A DNA stretch of 64,000 nt from Dorea longicatena (GTDB lineage Bacteria > Bacillota > Clostridia > Lachnospirales > Lachnospiraceae). The position numbers were made by a program, and so were the translations under genes. The DNA lies in NCBI RefSeq assembly GCF_025150085.1, contig NZ_CP102280.1:2429001-2493000 (forward strand). Direction: 5' to 3'. Within the stretch, counting starts at the first letter, position 1. The number at the start of each line of letters is the position of its first letter. Shown here piece after piece: positions 1 through 10,500 of this stretch. The notes below the pieces were generated by a model. The model worked only from the letters and a program-made list of their open reading frames with translations. It was not told where the DNA came from and searched no databases.

Positions 1-95
1 AGGATACGCCAGTTCTCCCCTCCGGCAGACTCATCCGGCACACAGTCCGGTTTTAAAAGATCTTCAAGTTTCAGGGTATTTCCCATAGGCATCAT
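1..95 (-). CDS. 5' end of an ICE gene of unknown function (partial)
   Basis: The frame opens with ATG at 95 (alternatives at 92 and 86) behind an AAAGGA Shine-Dalgarno and runs without a stop to the window edge. The visible N-terminus begins MPMGNTLKLEDLLKPD and is not recognisable as a family. It overlaps the end of the preceding mini-ORF, so it continues the tightly packed conjugative-element operon. Only about 31 residues are visible, so no function is offered. Confidence 0.5.
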   Translation of the reverse strand, partial: MMPMGNTLKLEDLLKPDCVPDESAGGENWRI

Positions 96-156
96 CCTTT
101 CGGTCGCTTATTTTCCAGATTTCTCTGGAAGTGCTTTTCTTTATGGAACTGCTCAT
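64..156 (-). CDS. 30-residue mini-ORF translationally coupled in the ICE operon
   Basis: The ATG at 156 overlaps the stop of the upstream gene (ATGA arrangement), as do several other gene pairs in this operon. The product would be a basic 30-residue peptide beginning MSSSIKKSTSREIW. Its 3' end overlaps the next gene. The coupling is the only support. It could be a leader used for re-initiation rather than a functional peptide. Confidence 0.3.
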   Translation of the reverse strand: MSSSIKKSTSREIWKISDRKDDAYGKYPET

Positions 157-926
157 CGGCAGGTATCCTCTTTTTTCAGTGTTTCTTTTCTTGGCGTTCT
201 GGGCTGTTCACGGTGGTCCGACAGCTCGGTTTCCACGTATTCGCTGATGATTCCCAGCGCTTCATAGTAATTGCTGCTCTTGTGGACACGATCCGCCATT
301 TCGTTGGCCTGTTCGGACATCCCGGCACGTCTAAGCAGTCTTGCGGCATCCCCAAGGATTGAGAAAATATTTCCGTCATGCCCTAAGAGCTTAAGTTCTG
401 GACGGGACGGCTTTTGTTCCGGCTGCTTTTCCTGCACACCGTTTTCCGGTGCTTTCACCTGTATCTGGAAATCCGAACCGGCACCAACATAGAAATGTAA
501 GTATAATTCACCACCGTCTACCTTGATCTCCCGCTGTTCCAGACTTTCTCCCCAGCCATCGCTGTACTGCCCTCTCAGATACTGCCCCACCACACGGTAT
601 TCCTCTGGTGTCAGATTCTCCCGGAGTGTCAGGTTTGCACAGCCATATAAAACGCCCTCCTGTTCCTTTACCGCCATTGTAATGCGTTCCACTTTTTCCT
701 TAATGTCCTTGTTTTGGTCAAAATAATCGATCAGGTTGCATGGCTGGTTGTCAGGCATACCGAGCCGATTGATCTCGTCAACCTTTTCTGCGATGGATGT
801 CTGATACTGCACCAGGTCAGGTCCTTCCAATGGCTCCGCATCATCCAGATTCACAATATCTGAATAGTCCGGAATAAACTCTGCCATCAGAGGTGACAGC
901 ATTTCCACTTCTATTTTATCTTTCAA
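153..926 (-). CDS. conserved ICE-associated protein, unknown function
   Basis: A protein of about 257 residues. An in-frame reading extends to 1094, but that part lies inside the upstream gene. The likelier start is TTG at 926, four bases after the upstream stop and 5 nt behind an AGGTG Shine-Dalgarno; ATG at 902 is another option. The protein is acidic at its N-terminus and has a central stretch (TPEEYRVVGQYLRGQYSDGW) typical of hypothetical proteins in Tn1549/CTn-type elements of Firmicutes. A Pro/Glu/Lys-rich linker follows, then a helical C-terminus. No catalytic motif was recognised. Its place directly after the DUF3991/TOPRIM gene suggests a role in element maintenance or transfer, which is inference from position only. 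Confidence 0.6.
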   Translation of the reverse strand: MKDKIEVEMLSPLMAEFIPDYSDIVNLDDAEPLEGPDLVQYQTSIAEKVDEINRLGMPDNQPCNLIDYFDQNKDIKEKVERITMAVKEQEGVLYGCANLTLRENLTPEEYRVVGQYLRGQYSDGWGESLEQREIKVDGGELYLHFYVGAGSDFQIQVKAPENGVQEKQPEQKPSRPELKLLGHDGNIFSILGDAARLLRRAGMSEQANEMADRVHKSSNYYEALGIISEYVETELSDHREQPRTPRKETLKKEDTCR

Positions 927-930
927 AGCA

Positions 931-1902
931 TCACCTCGCTTCCCTATTCTGCCGTTTCTCCGGTGTACGGGCAGCCATTTTTGCCATGTCTGCCCAGTCT
1001 GCCCCTTCGATTTCCGGCAGGTTCTCGATGATCCGATAGCTTCCCTCGTAGGCTTTTCGGATATGTTCACACGCCCACCGTCCGGCAAAGTCATTGTCGG
1101 TACACACTTCGATCTCGGTGATCTCCGGGTGCTGGGACAGAAAATGTTCCAATGCCTGCGGCTTTTTCATGCTCCGCTGGCTCTGCCCTTCTTTTGGTGC
1201 GCTGATCCCGCCAAGCTCCAGACGGTACTTATCCCGGCTTCCCTGTCTCTGTTCCAATGTCATGTGGGCAAGCACATCCACACAGGCTTCATAAACAGCA
1301 ACCCGTCTGCATCCCGATTTCGCCGGAACACAAAAAGCGTATGCCTTTTCACTTCCGGCCTGTTCCATCTTAAAAGACTTTCCGCTGGCATCGTAAATCC
1401 CACGCAGGAAAGCATATCTTGCCACCTGGTTTTCATCCCGTCCTATGAACACGGCATTGTGGTAGGGCAGACTCTCATATAAGATTTCCAAATGAACACA
1501 CCGCTGTAAGACCTCGCCACTGATGCCCCGCTCTTTCAGATAGCGGAACACCCTGCGGCAGTCTGGGCTGGCCGTAGGCAGGACAAATGGCTTCTTTGGC
1601 TTTGCTTCCACTGGAGGAGGGATATAGGTGGGATACTCATCTTTCAGCATTTGCACTGCCTCCAGAAAAGAACACCCGTCTACATGAATCAGGAAATTTA
1701 AAGCACTGGTGCCCCCGATATCTCTGGATTTCCAGTGCCACTGGCTGGTCTGCTCGTTAATCTTAAAGCTGTCGTGGTCTGTCAGCTCCCATTCATTTCT
1801 GGCTGAAGATTTTTTCAGACGGTTTGGCTGATATTTCTTCAGGTATTCAATGGCGGTGATCTCCCTTGCACGTTTGATTTCTTCTTCCGGAATCCACGGC
1901 AT
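931..1902 (-). CDS. DUF3991/TOPRIM domain protein (ICE primase-like)
   Basis: A 323-residue protein of the kind annotated DUF3991 and TOPRIM domain-containing in Firmicutes ICEs. The N-terminal part (about 1-90) carries the DUF3991-type region around WHWKSRDIGGTSALNFLI. The C-terminal half has TOPRIM signatures: an acidic residue in VAVYEACVDVLA and the metal-binding TDNDFAG near residue 275. TOPRIM domains occur in primases and topoisomerases, so a role in priming or processing element DNA is likely but inferred. The ATG at 1902 overlaps the metK stop by one base (TAATG), so the two are co-translated. No zinc-finger primase domain was seen. Confidence 0.85.
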   Translation of the reverse strand: MPWIPEEEIKRAREITAIEYLKKYQPNRLKKSSARNEWELTDHDSFKINEQTSQWHWKSRDIGGTSALNFLIHVDGCSFLEAVQMLKDEYPTYIPPPVEAKPKKPFVLPTASPDCRRVFRYLKERGISGEVLQRCVHLEILYESLPYHNAVFIGRDENQVARYAFLRGIYDASGKSFKMEQAGSEKAYAFCVPAKSGCRRVAVYEACVDVLAHMTLEQRQGSRDKYRLELGGISAPKEGQSQRSMKKPQALEHFLSQHPEITEIEVCTDNDFAGRWACEHIRKAYEGSYRIIENLPEIEGADWADMAKMAARTPEKRQNREAR

Positions 1903-3062
1903 TACATCACGGTATCCCGGAGCTGCTCTGCCTTATCCGTTTTCTCCCACGGGAATTCCTTTCTTCCAAAATGCCCGAACACCGCACTCTGTCGGTAGAT
2001 TGGCCGCTTCAGGTGCAGGGTGTCACAGATCTGGCTTGGGGTAAGCCCGAACACCAGAGGGATCGCTGCGGCGAGGCAGTCATCCGCACAGATCTTTCCC
2101 GTTCCAAAGGTATCCACCTGCACCATGACTGGCTGGGCAACCCCAATGGCATAGGCAAGGGACACCTGGCATCGGCTGGCAAGTCCGGCAGCTACCATGT
2201 TTTTGGCGATGTAACGGGCCATGTATGCCCCGGAACGGTCAACTTTGGAACAATCCTTCCCGGAGAATGCACCGCCGCCATGCGGTACCAGGCTGCCGTA
2301 GGTATCCACCATTAGTTTCCTTCCGGTCAGTCCGGTGTCTGCATCCAGACCTCCGCACACAAATCTACCCGATGGGTTAATCAGGATCTTGGTATCCTCA
2401 TCCGGTGGCAGCATACGGAGTGCCGGGCGTAACACTTTCTCCCGGATCTCATGCTCCAGCTTCCGAAGGGATTTTTCCTTTTCATGCTGGCAGGACACAA
2501 TGACGGTATCCAGCCGGGCAGGTCTGTCATCTTCATACTCCACGGTCACCTGCGCCTTTCCATCTGGCAAGATTCCCGTGATATATCCGCTTCTACGGCT
2601 TGCAGACAGTTCCCTTACAATGCGGTTCGCCAGAACCACTGGCATCGGCATAAGCTGCGGTGTCTCATCGCAGGCGTAACCAATCATGATGCCCTGATCC
2701 CCGGCACCGCTGGCAAGTCCGCTCTGAACAGAAACAGTCCCTGCCCTTCGTTCTCTGGATCTCTCCACTGCCCCGGCGATATCCGGACTCTGTTTGTGGA
2801 TGAGGGCATCCATGTGGATTTCCTCTGCTTCATAGCCTGCACTCTCCAGCACCTTTTTGATGATTTCAAACACCTGTGGCTCAAATCGGCTGGTGATTTC
2901 TCCTGCCACAATGATGTTCCTTTTGGTCGCCAGCACCTCGCAGGCCACTCTGGAATTTTCGTCCTCTTTCAGACACGCGTCCAGAATGCTGTCTGCGATC
3001 AGGTCGCAGAGCTTATCCGGATGTCCTTCTGTTACGGATTCTGCTGTATAAAATCGTTTCAT
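1902..3062 (-). CDS. metK: methionine adenosyltransferase (S-adenosylmethionine synthetase), ICE-borne
   Basis: A 386-residue enzyme making S-adenosylmethionine from ATP and methionine. Family signatures are all present: GHPDKLCD near the N-terminus, GAGDQGIMIGYA, and the ATP-binding GGGAFSGKD. The start chosen is ATG at 3062 (MKRFYTAESVTEGH) behind GGAAAGG; a longer in-frame reading to 3209 would pass through the repeated spacer and is unlikely to be translated. Length is close to the usual 380-400. It sits in a conjugative operon, not a methionine locus, and shares the element with a DNA cytosine methyltransferase that consumes SAM. It is probably a second copy beside a chromosomal metK, which is not in this window. 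Confidence 0.93.
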   Translation of the reverse strand: MKRFYTAESVTEGHPDKLCDLIADSILDACLKEDENSRVACEVLATKRNIIVAGEITSRFEPQVFEIIKKVLESAGYEAEEIHMDALIHKQSPDIAGAVERSRERRAGTVSVQSGLASGAGDQGIMIGYACDETPQLMPMPVVLANRIVRELSASRRSGYITGILPDGKAQVTVEYEDDRPARLDTVIVSCQHEKEKSLRKLEHEIREKVLRPALRMLPPDEDTKILINPSGRFVCGGLDADTGLTGRKLMVDTYGSLVPHGGGAFSGKDCSKVDRSGAYMARYIAKNMVAAGLASRCQVSLAYAIGVAQPVMVQVDTFGTGKICADDCLAAAIPLVFGLTPSQICDTLHLKRPIYRQSAVFGHFGRKEFPWEKTDKAEQLRDTVM

Positions 3063-3146
3063 AATCGTTACCATCCTTTCCAAGTAAATAATAACGGCAG
3101 GAAACGCTCCTTTCTGGAACACTTTCTGCCGGATCTGGGTTATAAG

Positions 3147-3299
3147 TTGTCTCACATTCTGCACTTTTCTGGTACTTTCAGACACTTTTTTCAACCTAAA
3201 TACTACCAATGCACACCCTTACATAATCCCCCTGTTTTGAACACATCCCTGCCCGTGCGGTCATTATTTGTCTCATTTTCTGCACTTTTCTGGTACTTA
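3147..3299 (-). repeat. two direct copies of a 32-bp spacer repeat
   Basis: Copies at about 3147-3178 and 3268-3299 share a core readable on the minus strand as GTGCAGAAnnTGAGACAA, preceded by AGTACCAGAAAA. They flank the sortase-metK gap of about 230 bases, which otherwise has no gene. The same TGAGACAA core recurs twice, inverted, in front of the XRE regulator at 17.6-17.7 kb, so these may be regulator binding sites. The end of copy two overlaps the sortase stop codon. Confidence 0.6.
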
Positions 3300-4094
3300 C
3301 GAACACTTCTGACTCCACACTGCCCCGGAAACCGGCACCGCCAGGACGATGTTCCTGGCACCGCTCCATTCATATGAACACGTGACGAGCGTCAAAACCT
3401 TATCGTATATACACTTCAGGTAATCATCCCCGGTTTCGAACACTTCCCTCTGCTTAGCTGCTTTTAAATATTCCTGCACTGCCTCCGCATCTGCGAGTTT
3501 CTGCTGGAATGGGAACAAATTCCTGTCTGCTTTCAGCACCGTGACAATTCGGTATTCCTGAATGCTATCCTCTGTCTGAAGATAAGCAAAGGGATGCTCC
3601 TGATAATATGTTTCATCTGCATAGAAGTCCAGATTTCCGAACATTGCCCCACTGTTCATGTTGTGACCGTAAATGATAAGGTTCCGACTTTCAGACACTT
3701 TGCAGTCTGCCTGTAAAAACAGGCTTCCGTTGATGTCATATTCCTTTTTGTAATTCCGTTTCAGGTAAAACTCCCCATTCTCCTGTTCGGACTGAAGCAC
3801 CGGATAATCGATTCCGGTATCTGGTATCGTCAGCCATCCCTGCACATCCAGGTATTGTTTCCGAAGAGTAACAAGGTCTACCGCAGCCACCGGGCATTTT
3901 CTTCCAGCTGGTTGGTCTTTCTTTTCAGAGCCTGAGGCTCCCGGAGCTTCCGGCTCCGGGAAATTCCCTTTCAGCTCTGCCACCAGCTTTTTGTTTTCCA
4001 TTGGAAGATATACCATGTGGTAAATCAGAAATCCGGCACTTAAGAAAAGAGCAGCAAGACATACCGCTTGAAAAAGTTTTTTCACGATTTTCAT
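3297..4094 (-). CDS. class B sortase
   Basis: A 265-residue membrane-anchored transpeptidase. There is one N-terminal membrane segment (about residues 8-28), a Pro/Gly/Glu-rich linker, then the sortase fold. Catalytic residues are visible: His in IYGHNMNSG, Cys in TLVTCSYE and Arg in SGARNIVLA. The spacing and the Pro/Ile-rich IDYPVLQ region fit class B. The gene overlaps the cyclotransferase-like gene by ATGA and lies two genes downstream of a giant adhesin ending in an NPKTG sorting motif, its probable substrate; class B enzymes commonly take NPxTx motifs. Assignment to that substrate is inference from adjacency. Confidence 0.92.
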   Translation of the reverse strand: MKIVKKLFQAVCLAALFLSAGFLIYHMVYLPMENKKLVAELKGNFPEPEAPGASGSEKKDQPAGRKCPVAAVDLVTLRKQYLDVQGWLTIPDTGIDYPVLQSEQENGEFYLKRNYKKEYDINGSLFLQADCKVSESRNLIIYGHNMNSGAMFGNLDFYADETYYQEHPFAYLQTEDSIQEYRIVTVLKADRNLFPFQQKLADAEAVQEYLKAAKQREVFETGDDYLKCIYDKVLTLVTCSYEWSGARNIVLAVPVSGAVWSQKCS

Positions 4095-4585
4095 CGTTCC
4101 TGTCCGGCTTTTCTCTTCTTTGGCTGACTCTTCTGTGTCTGTCCCGGCACAGGCGGTTTCCTTGCTGCTTTCAGGATTGGTTCTGTTGGAATCTGATTCT
4201 GCCTGCAGCCCTTTAAGATTCCGGTCAGGTACGACCGTCCGGGCGGATTAAAGTTCTGCATGTAATCTTTTGTCATGATATAGACAATGGCTTTGATCTC
4301 TCTTCCGCCTTTATTCTTGACGGTGATTTCCTGTTTGTCGTAAAAATCAGGATAGCCTTCATAAAGATCCAGACTCTTTTCGCAGTCCCCGGTCAGTGAC
4401 CAGAGGACGCCGTCCACATGGCTTCCCTCTTCCGGGAAGATGGTGGCAAGACCGCTTCCTGCGGCTGCAAAGGTCAGCCGATACCCCTCCAGGCGGACGG
4501 TTTCTACCACCTCCGCCTTTGGGCACCGATATGCCATCTGGTCCAGATCCATGTTGCTTCCATACGCAAAATATAATTGTTTCAG
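4091..4585 (-). CDS. gamma-glutamylcyclotransferase-like (AIG2/GGCT fold) protein
   Basis: The protein has the AIG2/GGCT signature FAYGSNMD at its N-terminus, the Glu-containing YEGYPDFYDK motif, and a GVLWSLTG segment, all typical of gamma-glutamylcyclotransferase folds that release 5-oxoproline from gamma-glutamyl amides. The start is unsure. The frame is open to GTG at 4627 inside the adhesin gene; CTG at 4585 follows an AGGGGGCAGATAGG region and directly precedes the conserved fold. The C-terminus is a basic, Pro/Lys/Gln-rich tail of about 35 residues. It is coupled to the sortase by ATGA and to the adhesin by overlap. It pairs with an amidoligase just upstream; such ligase/cyclotransferase pairs are known from comparative genomics of amidoligases. 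Confidence 0.82.
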   Translation of the reverse strand: MKQLYFAYGSNMDLDQMAYRCPKAEVVETVRLEGYRLTFAAAGSGLATIFPEEGSHVDGVLWSLTGDCEKSLDLYEGYPDFYDKQEITVKNKGGREIKAIVYIMTKDYMQNFNPPGRSYLTGILKGCRQNQIPTEPILKAARKPPVPGQTQKSQPKKRKAGQER

Positions 4586-4586
4586 C

Positions 4587-7500
4587 CTATCTGCCCCCTT
4601 TTTTCTTCTTTCTTCTGGATGCCACACTCATACCAATCAGACCGCCTGCGGAAAGAATCAGGCACAGGGCCGGAATCCAGAGGTTGGTGTCATCACCTGT
4701 TTTCGGGTTGCTTACAGACGGGGTATCCTCCGGCAGCTTCTCGTTCGTCACTTTCTGGATGACTTCGATCACTGGAGTTTTGTCATCTACATAGGTAAAT
4801 GTCACCTCATGTTTGGTCCCATCCAGCTGATAGCCCTCCGGTGCTTTGGTCTCAACCAGATAATAGGTGGCTGCCTTATCAAATTTGCCGTCCTTATAAG
4901 TTCCGATTGCAAGCAGTCCGCTGGTTGCATGGCCGTTTTCATCAGTGGTTAGGGTTTCTACCACTTTGCCATCCGCATCCCTCAGTTCAAATTCCGCATC
5001 TTTCAGTGCAGCTCCGGTATCCTTATCTGTTTTCTCAACGATCAGACGTCCCTTTGCGGTATCATCTTTCATGGCTACCTTCTGGATCTCTGCGGTATCT
5101 GCCACCTCGAAGGTGATCTCTTCTGCAACAACATAACCGTTTGGAGCCTGCTCTTCTTTCAGGGTGTATTCACCGATCGGAAGTTTTTCGATATAATGCG
5201 GCTCTTTACCGGAAGTCCAGGTTTCTACGATGTTGCCATTTTCATCTGTGATGGTCAGTTTAGCTCCTTCGATCTCAGTATCTCCGGTAATATCCGTTTT
5301 GCTAATCTCCACTTTGGTCACGTCATCTTCCATTATCTGTTTCTGGATCTCTACAGTATTCTCCACGGTGAATGTGATGCTTTCCGCAGTGGCATATCCA
5401 TCGGTCGGCTTGGTTTCTGTCAGGGTGTACGATTTTCCTACAACCAGTTCTTTGATGATGTGCGGCTCCTTGGTGGATGTCCATTCCTCAACAACAGCCC
5501 CGTTTTCATCCGTCAGCTGTAATCTGGCTCCCGGCAGTTCCTCGCCTGTGGTCAGATCGGTTTTGGAAAGTTCCACGGTTGTCGGCTCATCTTCAAATAC
5601 GAACTCATAGGACACTTCTGCTTCTTTGTCTCCCTGGTACTCAAAAACAAATTCCTGTTCTTCTCCGGTGGTGACAAATCCATCCGGTGCATACAGCTCC
5701 TTCACATAATAGGTTCCGTCAATCGGCAGGTCTGCAATAAAGGAAATCTTTCCATCTGCATCCGTTGTTTTTAATTCGATCAGGGTATCGGCCTCCATCA
5801 GCACCTTTCCAGATGCGGACAGGATATCGTTTCTGGTGTACAAACCAAAGATGCCGCCTTTTAATACACGGTCGGTATCCTTTTCTTTCTTCAGGACGTT
5901 CACTTTTACCTTCTGGCGGTTGTTCTGCCAGTCCTCATCGTATACGACAACAGGGGTATCCTGGTCACGGTAGGAAAGATCTACATATCGTGGTTCATCA
6001 TCCAGGACGTAACCATATGCTGTGCCGACCTCTTTGACATAGTATTTTCCAACCGGAAGATCAGATACTTCTGCAATGCCGTTTGCGTCCGTTGTCACAG
6101 TTGCTACCAGCTCATCTTTGGAATAGTAATCCGGGCTTACGCCATCGGCTGCTTTGATATCCTCTGCAGCGTAAATCTCAAAGGTAACGTCTGACAGGCT
6201 TCCTGTGATGTACTCAAACAGATGCTCTACAACGCCTTTGACATTGTCCAGCAGGGTGATCTTATCAAGGAATTCACCCTTCTTGTTTACGATCAGCAGT
6301 GCTTTCGGCACATCGTCTTTCATTTCCACTTTCTGTACTTCTGCGGTATCCTGAACGGTGAATTCCACATCTGTGGTCTTTAAATAACCAAGCGGTGCAA
6401 GGGATTCACGGAGGATATAAGTTTTTCCAACAGTCAGATATTTGATCACATGAGGCTCATCCTTTACGGAAGTCCAGCTGTCGATCACATTTCCATCCTT
6501 GTCCAGAACAGAAAGGGATGCCCCGTTCAGCTCTACGCCTGTGGTCAGATCGGATTTGGTCATCTCGATGGTGGTCGGCTGGTTCTTCTTCACAGATTTC
6601 AGCTTGATGGTCGGAATGTCCTGCCCCTGATAGGTGGCATCAAATTCCAGTACCTCATCAGAGGATACAAAACCGTCCGGTGCGGAAATCTCTTTTACAT
6701 AATAAGTTCCAAGCGGCAGGTCCAGGGTAAAGTGTGCCTGTCCTTTTTCATCGCTTGTGATCTCCTGTAATAAGGTATCTGCTTTCACGATGACCTTGTT
6801 GCCTGATTTGATTTCCTTCTTATTGTAAAGTCCAAATACAGCTCCGGCTACCACGCTTCCGGTTTCTGCGTCCTGTTTTTCCACGGTGATGCTTACTTTC
6901 TGGCGTTCATTTTTAAATGTCACTTCTTCGTCTACGACCGGGGTATCCTGTCCGGCATAGGTAAAGGTTACCTCTTCCCCTTTGGCATTCCAGGTGTAGC
7001 CTTCCGGTGCTTTTTTCTCTTCTACCCGGTATGTTCCGAGCGGAAGATTCTCGATTACGGCACTTCCGGTTTCATCAGTTGTCACCGTTGCCACCAGTGT
7101 ATCTTTGGCATATTCCAGATAACGGTTGCCGTTCTCATCTTTCTGATGGTCTGCGGTATAGATATCTTCTGCGGCATAAACCTCAAACACGGCTCCTGCA
7201 AGGCTGGCTTCCTCATAGGTGAAATCCTTGTCAAAACCTTTGACTACTTCTCCTTCCTTGTGGATGGTCAGTCTGCCTTTTGCCGGGTGGTTCTCGAATT
7301 CCACCTCGATGATCAGGTCACCGCTGACCGGATCTTCCTGGTATGCGGTATCGCTGTCTACCTTGATTTCCACGGTATTGGCACTGTGGGTGTATCCATC
7401 CGGTGCAGTCACTTCTTCGATGCGGTAATTTCCACAAGCCAGATTCTGTGGCAGGATCAGGTATCCATTCTCATCCGTAAAATAAGATTTATGTACCGTA

Positions 7501-10500
7501 GTAGATGGGTAGGTGGTCACCTGTTCCACATATTTCTTGTTATCCAGATTGTATACTTTAAACTCGGTATTCGGAACCAGGACAGATTTCTTTGTCTCGT
7601 CATCTTTTTTGACGATCTTTAATTTTGCTTCAAACTCTTCGTCCAGAAGCACACGCCATACCTGCGGCTGATCCGGATTGTTTTCCGAGATCACAACCTT
7701 AAAGTCATCGACTGGTTGGAAGTTGTGCGGTGTGGTGGTCTCCCTTACAATGTAGGTTCCGTATGCAAGCGGAATGGAGCATGCATATCCACGCTCATCC
7801 GTGAACATTTCTGTCTGTCCGTCTGCGGTCAGCACGACCGGAGTAGCAGATGCAAAGTCATAGGAACCGTCCTTATTTTTCTTCAGGCTGCTCTCCAGAT
7901 ATGCACTGAATCCCACACCTTTTAACAGATCGGCATCGGTCTTACCATTGTTGGCTGCTTTAATGACCTGGAACGGCTGTTTGATCACATCTTCCAGAGA
8001 AGTTGCGGTACGTTCTACCGTCTGAACCAGATCTCCCTCGTCATTACACTCCAGATCATGTTCTTCCGTGTCTGCCAGATATCCGACAGGCGGAGTCAGT
8101 TCTTTCACATAATACTTTCCGAGATAGAGGTCTGCGACTTCTGCATTTCCCTCTGTATCCGTAGTCAGGGTTGCAATCTGTGTTCCTGCCGGGTAAAGAA
8201 CACCTGTCTGTCCATCTGGATGTACGATATCTTCACGGGCATACAATCCGTAAACAGCACCCTCAAGTGTTGCATCTCCCTGTGCGGTCTTTCCGGTTTC
8301 GGAATCCTCTTTTACCAGTTTGATCTTCGCATTGATCCGCTCATTCTGGAACGTATGGTTGAAAGAAACCGTTGCCTCTTTGTCTGTTGTGTACTGGAAG
8401 GTAAAGGAGTACACATCCTCGCCGTTTCTCACATATCCAGCTGGTGCACCCAGCTCTTTCATGTAGTAGCTGTTGGCGATTGGCAGGTCTGCCTGATATA
8501 CGGCTTTTCCGTCTGTTCCGGTCACTGCTTTCTCAATGAGAGTATCTTTCTTGACCACAATGGTTCCGTCCGCTGCTTTGATGTCATTTCCGGCATACAG
8601 ACCATAAGTGCCGCCCGGAAGATATTTCCTGGTTTCTTTATCCTGTTTGTATACACTCACGCTTGCTTTCTGGCGGTCATTTTTGAATGTCACGCTTCCC
8701 ATGACCTTTTCCACATTACTTCCGGCATAGGAAAGGGTGATCTCCTGGCTTTCACCAGTGCATACCAGATTTTGTGGTGCCTGCATTTCTTTTACCACAT
8801 ATTTCCCCAGATATAACTTATCCAGTGTGGCACTTCCGTCATCCCCGGTGGTGAGTCCGGCTTTAACCAGTGCATCTTTTTTGTAGATGATTGTTCCGTC
8901 TGCGGATACAATTTCCTCTGCAGCATAAACGTTGTAAACCGCGCCTTTTTGTTTCTGCTCTGTATAAACAAAGGAAACACCATCATCGGTCACCTTTGCT
9001 CCGGTCAGGACTTCGCCTAATTTGTAAACGGTCAGGCTTGCCATCTGCTCTGCATCGGTAACGGTCTGTTTTACGGTATCCCCGATGACCAGTTTCACAT
9101 CGTAGGCTTTGGTATCCAGCAGATATCCGTTTGGTACGGAGATCTCTTTCAGGTATACGGTATCCTGTGTTTTGGTGATCGTAACGCTGGAAGCTCCGTT
9201 AGCATCTGTGGCCGGCATCTTTGTGATCAGGTTCTTTCCATCCTTGTCACTATAAACGCCATAAACTGCACCTGCGATGGCTTTGTTGCTCTTACGGTCT
9301 TTCTTTACGATCTCCAGAGTTGCCTGTTTTACCCATGATACTTTAAAATCTACATATTTCTCATCGGTCACACCCTCGCCAAATACCAGGGCAAGGTCCT
9401 GTGTCTCGCTTCCGGTTGTGATCTTATAAGCGGAATAATCTTTGATGATGCTTCCCTTCATGGTGACAGACCATTCCCCTTTGACATTCACTGCCTGTGT
9501 CAGCGGTGCAGATAAGTAGAATTTGGTACCGCCGCAGATCTCCACGGATGCACCTGCACTGCTTGTTTTTCCCGTTGTCACATTATGCAGTTTGACACCG
9601 GACGGCAGCTTCATGGTGATGGTCTGCAGTTCGGATGCCTTGAAGGTGATCTCTTCTGTTCTCTGGCTGTTGCCGCTGATATATGCGGTAACATTTGCAT
9701 TGGAGAAACTCATGTCCACTTCCGGTATCTCCGGCTGGCTCATGCAATAATTGTAGAGTTCCATTGCCAGAGCCTGTCCGGTTGCATTCGTACCGGAAAA
9801 AGCGTCACTACTGTTATTGGCATAAGACGCAGCCAGATGGACAATGATAAACTGTTTTCCAGCGGAAAAATCAGGATGTTTCTCTGAGAAAAATCCATTT
9901 TCGCCGGATGCTTTTGTGCCGTAGTAGCATACTTTTGCCAGTGCTTTGCTGTCACCCAGTTTGGTGATCTTATAGACACCATCCCCAGGTCCTGCCTTGG
10001 ACGGCTGCACACAGTAGGCAGTTGCAGACACGTTTCCAAATTTTACGGTATATTTATAAGTTACATAGGAACCCAGACCGTAGTCTGCATAATAGTATGC
10101 AGCCCCTCTTGTCACACCTACGTCCTGTGTTGCTCTTGTACTGGTATTGACTGCGGTGAATGAAACGGTTTCCCCATCTTCCATTGCCATCAGGTCAATA
10201 TCCTGTTCCCCTGCCTGCTCCAGAACATCGCTGAGTGTCAGCCCGGATTCTTCATCGGTTGTATTTTCCGTTTCGGATTCCTCTAATGCAGCATCAAACT
10301 CGGATTCGGAAAGTCCGTCCTGAAATTCGGGTTCTGTTTCTTCCGGTTCTTCTGTTTCAGATTCAGCTGTCTCCGGCTCAACAATTTCTGTCTCTACAGG
10401 CACTGTCTCAGTTTCTTCCTGCGAGGCAGCTTCCTCATCATCAGAACCTGTATCCTCTTCGGTAACTGCCTGTTCTGTCTGCGGTTCACTCTGAGCTGCT

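Noticed and set aside
3063..3209. Longer N-terminus for metK
   Set aside because: It would translate the repeated spacer; ATG at 3062 has a good SD and matches the family start.
4800..9400. Regular repeats that could suggest a CRISPR array
   Set aside because: The repeat units are diverged, about 250-400 bases long and in frame; they encode protein domains, not 30-bp identical repeats with spacers.
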